Assembly: GCA_001897035.1 (NCBI GenBank)
Contig: MKRS01000555.1
Span: 1-6,758 of the forward strand
DNA: 6,758 nucleotides
Direction of reading: 5' to 3'
Source: Bacteroidales bacterium 45-6
Lineage (GTDB): Bacteria > Bacteroidota > Bacteroidia > Bacteroidales > Dysgonomonadaceae
The translations under genes and the position numbers were made by a program. This document shows, one piece after another, positions 1-5,524 of this stretch. Position 1 is the first letter of the stretch. Each line of letters opens with the position of its first letter. The notes below the pieces were generated by a model, which saw only the letters and a program-made list of their open reading frames with translations, searched no databases and had not been told where the DNA came from.

Positions 1-1290
1 CAGCGGTGTCTCGATTGCCCGACGCCCACCTGCATGAGCGGATGCCCGGTGCAAATCAATATTCCTACCTTTATTAAAAACATAGAACGGGGCGAATTTG
101 TCGAAGCAGCCAAGGTGCTGAAAGAGACGAGCGCGCTGCCTGCCGTTTGTGGGCGGGTATGCCCACAGGAAAAGCAATGCGAAAGCCAATGTGTTTATAC
201 CTTGAAAATGAACAAGGAGGCTGTTGCTATCGGATATTTGGAACGTTTTGCTGCCGACTACGAGCGGGAAAGCGGTCAAATGTCGATCCCAGAGATGGAA
301 GCTCCCAATGGCATCAAGGTGGCAGCCATCGGATCGGGGCCGGCCGGACTGGCTTTTGCAGGAGAAATGGCTAAATTGGGCTACGACGTCACGGTGTTCG
401 AGGCGTTGCACGAAATAGGAGGTGTGCTCAAGTACGGCATCCCCGAATTCCGTCTTCCCAACGAGATTGTGGAGGCCGAAATCGACAACATGCGCAAGAT
501 GGGCGTGAAGTTCGAAAAGAACTGTATCATCGGTAAAACCATCACTTACGACGACTTGCACCAGATGGGATTCAAAGGCCTTTTCGCCGCCAGCGGCGCC
601 GGGCTTCCCAACTTCATGAATATTCCCGGAGAAAACCTTATCGGCGTGATGTCGGCCAACGAATACCTGACCCGTGTCAACCTGATGGACGCCTCCAACC
701 CCGACAGCGACACGCCCGTGCAACAAGGCAAACGGGTGGCGATTATCGGCGGTGGAAACACGGCCATGGATGCCGTGCGCACAGCCAAACGCCTGGGGGC
801 GGAGCGGGCGATGATCGTTTACCGCCGTTCGGAAGAAGAGATGCCAGCCCGCCTCGAAGAGATCAAGCACGCCAAAGAGGAAGGGGTGGAATTTCTGACT
901 CTTCACAATCCGCTTGAATACGAAGGCGACGACAAAGGACACGTTCAACGCATGTTGCTTCAGAAAATGGAACTCGGCGAACCCGATGCTTCCGGGCGTA
1001 GAAGCCCTGTGGCCATCAAAGGGGCTACCGAATGGGTGGAAGTGGACGAAGTGATCGTAAGTGTCGGCGTTTCACCTAACCCGTTGATCCCTTCCACATT
1101 CAGTGGTTTGGATGTGGCTCGCAGAGGAACCATCGTGGTCGATCAGGACACCATGCAATCGTCTTTGCCTGACGTGTATGCTGGCGGCGACATCGTGCGT
1201 GGCGGAGCTACCGTGATCCTTGCCATGGGCGACGGGCGGAAAGCGGCGGCGGCAATGGACGCAAAGATAAAATCAGAGAAGAACTCATAG
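1..1290 (+). CDS. gltD: NADPH-dependent glutamate synthase small subunit-type flavoprotein (5' end missing)
   Basis: The reading frame is open from the first base, so the true start lies upstream; 429 codons are present and perhaps a few tens are missing. The visible order is: an N-terminal Fe-S domain with cysteines at window residues 3, 6, 11 and 15 and again at 50, 54, 60 and 64; a GxGxxG FAD-binding turn (GSGPAG, about 111-116); an NADPH-binding GGGNTAMD at about 250-257 with the downstream YRRSEEEMPAR stretch; and a C-terminal FAD motif, AGGDIVRGGATVILAMGDG, from about 394. This is the architecture of GltD, the single-subunit archaeal-type GltA, and the related NfnB/SudA reductases, which pass electrons from NADPH through FAD and Fe-S clusters in the cytoplasm. 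Glutamate synthesis is the usual annotation; a ferredoxin:NADP oxidoreductase role cannot be excluded because the upstream partner is outside the window. The family assignment is near certain, the exact reaction less so. Confidence 0.93.
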   Translation, partial: QRCLDCPTPTCMSGCPVQINIPTFIKNIERGEFVEAAKVLKETSALPAVCGRVCPQEKQCESQCVYTLKMNKEAVAIGYLERFAADYERESGQMSIPEMEAPNGIKVAAIGSGPAGLAFAGEMAKLGYDVTVFEALHEIGGVLKYGIPEFRLPNEIVEAEIDNMRKMGVKFEKNCIIGKTITYDDLHQMGFKGLFAASGAGLPNFMNIPGENLIGVMSANEYLTRVNLMDASNPDSDTPVQQGKRVAIIGGGNTAMDAVRTAKRLGAERAMIVYRRSEEEMPARLEEIKHAKEEGVEFLTLHNPLEYEGDDKGHVQRMLLQKMELGEPDASGRRSPVAIKGATEWVEVDEVIVSVGVSPNPLIPSTFSGLDVARRGTIVVDQDTMQSSLPDVYAGGDIVRGGATVILAMGDGRKAAAAMDAKIKSEKNS

Positions 1291-1312
1291 CATTTTGATA
1301 CTGCTTATGTGT

Positions 1313-1354
1313 AAAAAAAACTTTCCCCCCGTTTTTACTATGCGAGGGGAAAGT
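1313..1354 (-). terminator. Intrinsic terminator of the lipoprotein/barrel unit, possibly bidirectional
   Basis: A perfect 9-bp inverted repeat, ACTTTCCCC at 1320-1328 with GGGGAAAGT at 1346-1354, encloses a 17-base loop. Read on the minus strand, the hairpin runs directly into eight T residues (complement of A1313-1320), the classic rho-independent layout, about 45 bases past the stop of the outer-membrane gene. On the plus strand the same hairpin is followed only by GAGTTTTGGG, so it may stop transcripts from the glutamate synthase gene weakly. It sits between two convergent genes, where shared terminators are common. Confidence 0.85.
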
Positions 1355-1398
1355 GAGTTTTGGGCAATCCAAGGTTTGGATATAAACCGAATAGGCAG

Positions 1399-2016
1399 TT
1401 AAAAAACGTATCCCATGCTAAGGCCGTATATTTGATGCTTTAGGTGTCCGTCCTTTGGATTTGTTATATCCCATTCTCCAAACATCCGTATCAAATAATG
1501 TTCAAAGATGATGGATGAGATGGCTGCTGAAGGCCCTGTGTTAATCGTATGGTCATATTTGAATGTTCTCTCATTAAAAGCAACAATGCGGTCATCATAA
1601 GTAAAGGATCCTTTGCTTCTACCGCCTACTCCATAGGAAAAGAACCATCCGCCTTCTGCGCTTATTCCGAACTTTGCATTGGCAATTACTTTGTAACCAA
1701 AAGTAATTGGAACATCGGTATATAAGTAACTAGTAGAAGAATTGATCGTATAGGAGGGGTCATTAACCCCATAAAACTCAACTTTGTAGTTTTCATATTT
1801 TGATCTCAGGGCTATCAAATTTAGTCCAGCGTGTAAATATGCTTTTTTGCTTAAACTCGCAAAACCATCAACTCCTATTTGAAAGCCTATCTTTTTGTTA
1901 TCGAATGTTCGTTCCCTATTATGGATATTGGCCCCAGACGAAATTCCATACTTAATTTGAGAAAACGAATAAAATGTTGCAAGTAAAATGAATACTGTTG
2001 AAAAAAGTAGTCTCAT
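1399..2016 (-). CDS. Outer-membrane beta-barrel protein, PorT-like porin family
   Basis: The product is 205 residues. A short positive start (MRLL) and hydrophobic stretch end at a likely signal-peptidase I site around residue 19-20 (SFSQ). The mature part opens with a strand of alternating pattern (IKYGISSGAN), continues with short amphipathic strands rich in Gly, Tyr and Phe (FGISAEGGWFFSYGVG), and ends in a strand closing with Phe (YGLSMGYVF), the usual C-terminal signal of outer-membrane barrels. This resembles the small porin-family/outer-membrane beta-barrel domain proteins abundant in Bacteroidetes, roughly an eight-strand barrel by length. Its substrate or role is unknown. It begins 31 bases after the lipoprotein gene on the same strand and is probably co-transcribed with it, suggesting a barrel-lipoprotein pair at the outer membrane. 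Base composition is AT-rich compared with the flanking genes. Confidence 0.82.
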   Translation of the reverse strand: MRLLFSTVFILLATFYSFSQIKYGISSGANIHNRERTFDNKKIGFQIGVDGFASLSKKAYLHAGLNLIALRSKYENYKVEFYGVNDPSYTINSSTSYLYTDVPITFGYKVIANAKFGISAEGGWFFSYGVGGRSKGSFTYDDRIVAFNERTFKYDHTINTGPSAAISSIIFEHYLIRMFGEWDITNPKDGHLKHQIYGLSMGYVF

Positions 2017-2047
2017 ATTGGTCTGTTTTTTTGATGGCGATTATGGA

Positions 2048-3205
2048 TTAATATCCAGTGTACCTAACTGCCACTGGGGGTAAACTTGTGAACCATTTAA
2101 TTACTCCAATGCCTCTGTAATCTGTTGTCAGATCAACCAGCAGACATCCGTAATATACTTTTTTAGCAATGGGGTCCTTTGAGTCTGTTTCCAAATATTT
2201 GGGGCTAGTCCAATTGTGATAGGAATAACCTTCTTTTTCAAAACTTTCAACATTGTTAATGGAAAATTTTATCGTAGTCGATGTCTTTGATGAATAATTA
2301 TACCATGCACCTAAAAATCCCTTCTTCCTGAAAGCTATTTGAACTTCCAGTTTAGTTTCAGCTCCTGTTAAATAAGGTCTTCCAACAAGGTTGGTGGGTT
2401 GTGGCACAATCAGCCTTGATACCCTAAATTTAATTCGCTTGCCATTGTCCCTACCCCCTACATACCAAATGCTCTCCATAGAACCGGCATATATGTCGTT
2501 GATCCCAAATTCTTCCATCCAGCTATATCTTAGTGCTGAAGCAGAAACCGAATGTGTTGGCAGATTTGTATTCTCGTATAGCCCTTGTCCTGATTCTTGA
2601 AGTTGAGTGTAATTTTCTATTCTTGGTGCATTAATCACTTCATCTCCGATCATATAACACCCATTTGCGTTTGAGATATAAGCAAGATTTCTTTGCCTGA
2701 CAGAAACATATGCCCCGAAATCATCTTTGTATTGGGGAAAATACAAGATTTGCGAATACTTCTTCTTGTAGTTATTGTATTCCTGCTCTGTGAAGGTTAG
2801 GTTTTCTGCTTCTTCCATTGCTTGAATATATATTTGATCCATTGACTTGAAGTTTGCAAACTGTTTATTCCATATTTCTCTTTCCTCCCTTGTCATAGAT
2901 TCTAAAAGAGATAACGTTTCTTGAAAAACCACATTGTTCCTAAATCTCAATGCTGTTGCGTTACCATATTCCTGGCCATCTACTGCTGAGCCTTTCAATG
3001 ACTGGGGTTTGACAACTTGAATGTTTTCCGTGTTTGTTTTAGACGGAAACTTGGTTGTTATGCTTTCATCTTCAGAACACGAATGAAAAATTAAACAGAA
3101 GAATAATGTTGAAATAATATAAAACTCGGATGTTAGAATTGCCCGAACTAAACGAGAACCGATAGAACTAAGAGGCTTGTTCGTTGAAAGTAAAAAATTT
3201 TTCAT
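2048..3205 (-). CDS. Surface-type lipoprotein of unknown function (DUF4848-like)
   Basis: The product is 385 residues. A hydrophobic run at about 28-40 ends in a lipobox with the acylated cysteine at residue 43 (IFHSC). The residues after it, S-E-D-E, match the acidic surface-export signal described for Bacteroidetes lipoproteins, so I infer a lipoprotein on the outer face of the outer membrane. The stretch before the hydrophobic core is unusually long (about 27 residues), but no internal Met offers a shorter start. A conserved-looking helical segment at roughly 85-140 (LRFRNN, LESMTREEREIW, NFKSMDQIY) recalls the N-terminal part of DUF4848-type Bacteroides lipoproteins; this is from memory and weak. 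The rest is rich in Tyr, Gly and Thr and looks beta-strand-like, ending RYTGY. No catalytic motif is visible. It is the first gene of a two-gene AT-rich unit with the barrel gene. Lipoprotein status is firm; function is unknown. Confidence 0.85.
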   Translation of the reverse strand: MKNFLLSTNKPLSSIGSRLVRAILTSEFYIISTLFFCLIFHSCSEDESITTKFPSKTNTENIQVVKPQSLKGSAVDGQEYGNATALRFRNNVVFQETLSLLESMTREEREIWNKQFANFKSMDQIYIQAMEEAENLTFTEQEYNNYKKKYSQILYFPQYKDDFGAYVSVRQRNLAYISNANGCYMIGDEVINAPRIENYTQLQESGQGLYENTNLPTHSVSASALRYSWMEEFGINDIYAGSMESIWYVGGRDNGKRIKFRVSRLIVPQPTNLVGRPYLTGAETKLEVQIAFRKKGFLGAWYNYSSKTSTTIKFSINNVESFEKEGYSYHNWTSPKYLETDSKDPIAKKVYYGCLLVDLTTDYRGIGVIKWFTSLPPVAVRYTGY

Positions 3206-3236
3206 AAAAATTAATTTTAATTAGTTTGTGATCTGA

Positions 3237-3244
3237 CAAAAATA
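3237..3244 (-). promoter_or_regulatory. Candidate -7 promoter box for the lipoprotein gene
   Basis: Read on the minus strand this is TATTTTTG, an exact fit to the Bacteroidetes TAnnTTTG -7 box, lying about 31 bases before the lipoprotein start codon. No TTTG-type -33 element is seen at the usual spacing (a TTTTC lies 18 bases upstream), so the call rests on the -7 box alone in an AT-rich setting. The leader would be short and A/T-rich without a Shine-Dalgarno site, as is usual in this phylum. Confidence 0.4.
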
Positions 3245-3302
3245 CAACATTTTTTTCAACATGAAAAGGAAAAGGGGCAAATATAGACCAGATATGTTAA
3301 TA

Positions 3303-3328
3303 AACGCTACGATCGGTAGGCGTTTTTT
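3303..3328 (+). terminator. Plus-strand intrinsic terminator-like hairpin
   Basis: AACGCTAC at 3303-3310 pairs with GTAGGCGTT at 3316-3324 (one bulged G) around a five-base loop, and six T residues run from 3323 to 3328. This is a good rho-independent terminator for transcription to the right. No plus-strand gene precedes it within the window before the glutamate synthase gene 2 kb away, since the intervening genes are on the other strand. It would shield the ABC ATPase gene from read-through, or mark the end of a small transcript or of a gene displaced by the AT-rich block. Confidence 0.6.
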
Positions 3329-3393
3329 CTCGCTTGTACGAGGGGAGGGCTGGGCAAAACACCCCCAAAATTCGGAGGAAAAACACCAAAATA

Positions 3394-3425
3394 CTTGTGA
3401 GCACGGAGATGAGTACCTATATTTG
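3394..3425 (+). promoter_or_regulatory. Bacteroidetes-type promoter of the ABC ATPase gene
   Basis: The arrangement CTTG at 3394-3397, a 20-base spacer, and TATATTTG at 3418-3425 fits the Bacteroidetes housekeeping consensus (TTTG, about 19-21 bases, TAnnTTTG) with one mismatch in the -33 box. Transcription would begin near 3430, giving a leader of about 45 bases before the ATG at 3475. No operator is obvious, although the octamer AAAACACC occurs twice just upstream, at 3356 and 3380. Confidence 0.6.
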
Positions 3426-3474
3426 CTTATGTAAATTTTGCACCTCTGTGTGAGAAATTCTATCTGAAAATAAA

Positions 3475-4164
3475 ATGATCCAAGCCCACAACATATCCAA
3501 ATCTTACGGGCAGCAGAAGGCTGTCCACAGGGTGGGTTTTGACATTGGGGAAGGAGAAATAGTTGGTTTTCTCGGGCCGAACGGTGCGGGAAAATCAACT
3601 ACTATGAAAATACTCGCCGGGGCATTGGCGCCAGATTCGGGTTCGGTGCGGATGTTCGGCAAAGATTTTTTTCAATTTCCAATCGAATGTAAACGGAAGA
3701 TCGGTTATTTGCCGGAAGACAACCCGCTCTACGGGAGCATGTACGTCCGCGAATACCTCGAATATGCAGGAGGTATCTATCTTCCGAATATGCAGGTGAA
3801 AGAAGCCGTTGCCGAAATGGTGGAAACCTGCGGATTGCAAAAAGAATACCACAAGAAAATCGACAACCTCTCCAAGGGCAACCGCCAGCGGGTGGGATTG
3901 GCCCAAGCACTTATCCACAAGCCCGACTTTCTGATACTCGACGAGCCTACTGCAGGTCTCGATCCCAATCAGCAGGCGGAGATCCTGGAGGCCATCCGGT
4001 CGTACTCTCCCGGGAAACACATTCTCCTGTCCACCCATTCCTTGCCGGAGGCAAAAAAGGTCTGCTCCCGCATCTTGATTATTCACGAAGGGGAAATCCG
4101 GGCCGATGAGCCATCGGCTGCCATAGAATCGATTGAAGAGATGTTTTTCGGATTGACAAAATAA
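3475..4164 (+). CDS. GldA-like ABC transporter ATP-binding protein
   Basis: The product is a complete 229-residue ABC ATPase of the export/CcmA type. Walker A is GPNGAGKST (34-42). The Q-loop position carries Glu in LPEDNPLYGSMYVREYL (from 79), a form I associate with the GldA branch. The signature is LSKGN (132-136) instead of LSGGQ, Walker B is FLILDEP (152-158), the D-loop is GLDP (161-164), and the switch His is 188 (STH). It would hydrolyse ATP on the cytoplasmic face and drive a membrane permease. GldA proteins, needed for gliding in Flavobacterium, are nearer 300 residues; this one ends soon after the nucleotide-binding domain and lacks the C-terminal extension. No permease (GldF/GldG-like or other) lies on either side, and it has its own promoter and terminator, so its partner must be encoded elsewhere or lost. 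Gliding motility should not be inferred. The ATG at 3475 follows an A-rich leader. Confidence 0.9.
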   Translation: MIQAHNISKSYGQQKAVHRVGFDIGEGEIVGFLGPNGAGKSTTMKILAGALAPDSGSVRMFGKDFFQFPIECKRKIGYLPEDNPLYGSMYVREYLEYAGGIYLPNMQVKEAVAEMVETCGLQKEYHKKIDNLSKGNRQRVGLAQALIHKPDFLILDEPTAGLDPNQQAEILEAIRSYSPGKHILLSTHSLPEAKKVCSRILIIHEGEIRADEPSAAIESIEEMFFGLTK

Positions 4165-4187
4165 CAAGTAGCTACGGGCTGCTTGTT
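4163..4187 (+). terminator. Intrinsic terminator of the ABC ATPase gene
   Basis: The stop codon overlaps a 10-bp stem, AACAAGTAGC at 4163-4172 with GCTGCTTGTT at 4178-4187 (one G-U pair), around the loop TACGG. The downstream tract is only moderately T-rich (GTTGTATCT), so termination may be incomplete. Its position directly at the stop codon supports a single-gene transcript with no co-transcribed permease. Confidence 0.6.
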
Positions 4188-4299
4188 GTTGTATCTGCAG
4201 TGTGCAACCTTGAAACTGAGATCATGGAATCGGCGCTCGACCGACAATAATAAAATGACCTGCGCTCTGTTAATTTATCCTTAAAAGAACAGAAGGGGA

Positions 4300-4330
4300 T
4301 TTCATATATGCGTACAATCCGTTATATTTG
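4300..4330 (+). promoter_or_regulatory. Candidate promoter upstream of nagB, with long leader
   Basis: TTTC at 4300-4303, a 19-base spacer and an exact TATATTTG at 4323-4330 fit the Bacteroidetes promoter pattern with one mismatch. No better promoter is seen nearer to nagB; TAGTTTTT at 4655-4662 lacks a -33 partner. If used, this promoter gives a nagB leader of about 345 bases running antisense to the Nudix-like remnant. The leader contains one clean hairpin (CTGCCG/CGGCAG at 4557-4576) without a T tract. I recognise no known riboswitch class in it. Confidence 0.4.
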
Positions 4331-4636
4331 TTCTCGTTCTAAACAGCATGGATACACCCCGAAGGCTGTATGCGAAAAAGGAGCTTGCAGCTTGTTTTGT
4401 CTGGCTTTTCTCTCAAATTGGGTGCCGTGCTGCTTGCATTTGATAATATTATAGTAATAAAAACACGAGGCTTCAAGGTTCAGGTTGCCAATAGATTCTA
4501 ACCCGGATACGTATTCTTCCGCTTGCCCAAAATACAAGCTAAGGAAATCGTAACAGCTGCCGGGCGAATGCGGCAGGATGATACATGATGAAACGTCCGC
4601 CCCAAGCCTTTGTCCTGTTTCGACGAGCAGCACCAT
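4322..4636 (-). pseudogene. Possible remnant of a Nudix hydrolase (ADP-ribose pyrophosphatase type)
   Basis: This is a 104-codon open frame from an ATG at 4636. Its first part reads V-ETG, then 13 residues, then PHSPGSCYDFLSLYFGQAEE. In Nudix ADP-ribose pyrophosphatases the Nudix box ends in EETG, and about 13 residues later comes PSPG followed by an acidic residue and a short strand, so both spacing and motif fit. The GLESIG stretch may match the acidic region that follows in that family. The N-terminal half and most of the Nudix box (the REx2EE glutamates) are absent, because the frame begins only 47 bases from the nagB start on the other strand. The C-terminal part (Cys- and Tyr-rich, Lys/Gln-rich) does not look like a Nudix fold. 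I therefore read it as a truncated, decayed gene. The similarity is by eye, and the frame could instead be chance. Confidence 0.35.
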
Positions 4637-4683
4637 AGGTCTCGGGGATAGTAATAGTTTTTTTATATATAATATTCATACAA

Positions 4684-5472
4684 ATGCAATTAATCATCAA
4701 ACAACATTATGCAGATGTTTCAGAGTGGGTGGCGTCTTATATCGCCGCTAAAATCAACAGGCACTCCGAAACCCGTTCATTTGTGTTAGGGCTTCCCACA
4801 GGCTCCACGCCATTGGGGGTTTATAAAAAACTCATCCAGCTATGCAGCGACGGCAAGTTGTCGTTCCAAAATGTAATTACCTTCAACATGGACGAATACG
4901 TGGGGATCGCCGAGGATCATCCCCAAAGCTATCACACCTTTATGAAGGATAACTTTTTCTCCCACATAGACATCCTGCCCGAGAACGTGCACATCTTAGA
5001 TGGCAATGCTCCCGACCTGATCGCCGAGTGTGCGTCGTATGAAGCCAAGATGAAGGCTTGCGGTGGCATCGACTTGTTTCTCGGAGGAGTTGGCGTGGAT
5101 GGACACATCGCATTCAACGAACCCGCTTCTTCCTTGCAGTCGAGAACCCGCATCAAGACCCTCACCGATGACACGGTGATCGCTAATTCCCGCTTTTTCG
5201 ACAACGACGTCAACCAGGTGCCGCGGCAAGCTCTCACGGTGGGCGTAGGCACCATCATGGATTCACGGGAAGTGGTGATTATTGCCACCGGCCACGCCAA
5301 AGCTCAGGCCTTGAAGCAGGCCGTGGAGGGTTCGGTGAACCATCTGTGGACCATCACAGCGATACAAAACCATCCGAAGGGAATCATTGTATGCGATGAA
5401 GCCTCCACCGTTGAACTAAAAGTGGGGACTTACCGTTATTTCAAGGAGATAGAAAAATATATATACATTTGA
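4684..5472 (+). CDS. nagB: Glucosamine-6-phosphate deaminase
   Basis: The product is 262 residues, close to the 266 of Escherichia coli NagB and alignable almost throughout. It converts glucosamine-6-phosphate to fructose-6-phosphate and ammonia in the cytoplasm, the committed step of amino-sugar catabolism. The phosphate-binding loop LGLPTGSTP is at 35-43. The catalytic set is present: Asp70 in FNMDEYVG, and Asp139, His141 and Glu146 in [10 protein letters not shown], equivalent to E. coli 72, 141, 143 and 148. Phosphate ligands Arg170 and Lys206 are kept. Residues of the E. coli N-acetylglucosamine-6-phosphate allosteric site also appear conserved (Ser149, Ser150, Arg156, Lys158, Thr159, Tyr252), so allosteric activation is plausible. 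One nearby change is Val138 where E. coli has Asn. The ATG at 4684 matches the family start. The NagB-like/PIG-L fusion gene follows after 52 bases, probably in the same operon. Confidence 0.97.
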   Translation: MQLIIKQHYADVSEWVASYIAAKINRHSETRSFVLGLPTGSTPLGVYKKLIQLCSDGKLSFQNVITFNMDEYVGIAEDHPQSYHTFMKDNFFSHIDILPENVHILDGNAPDLIAECASYEAKMKACGGIDLFLGGVGVDGHIAFNEPASSLQSRTRIKTLTDDTVIANSRFFDNDVNQVPRQALTVGVGTIMDSREVVIIATGHAKAQALKQAVEGSVNHLWTITAIQNHPKGIIVCDEASTVELKVGTYRYFKEIEKYIYI

Positions 5473-5524
5473 GAGATTACGCACGCCGTGTCCGCTCTTA
5501 TAACATTCTAAAAGTATCTTGATT

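Noticed and set aside
1291..3300. Insertion sequence or integration site bounding the AT-rich block
   Set aside because: I found no transposase, no matching terminal inverted repeats and no obvious target duplication at either edge.
3356..3387. Octamer AAAACACC repeated at 3356 and 3380, 24 bases apart, as an operator
   Set aside because: The copies are low-complexity, A-rich direct repeats with no symmetry; too weak to call a binding site.
3221..3598. Minus-strand open frame across the divergent intergenic region
   Set aside because: It overlaps the lipoprotein promoter box, the plus-strand promoter and the start of the ABC gene, and its Cys/Phe-rich translation resembles no protein.
3595..4167. 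Long open frame on the minus strand opposite the ABC ATPase gene
   Set aside because: It lies antisense to a clear ABC ATPase with all motifs, has no recognisable domain, and reflects codon bias of the real gene.
4348..4443. Small plus-strand frame MDTPRRLYAKK... of about 31 codons just after the candidate nagB promoter
   Set aside because: A possible leader peptide, but it has no ribosome-site evidence, no attenuator hairpin with a T tract after it, and overlaps the Nudix-like frame.
4557..4576. Hairpin CTGCCG/CGGCAG as a terminator
   Set aside because: It has no T tract on either strand and a short six-base-pair stem; it could equally be coding sequence of the decayed frame.
4932..5300. 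Minus-strand open frames inside nagB
   Set aside because: nagB aligns with the E. coli enzyme over its whole length, so these are shadows of a real gene.
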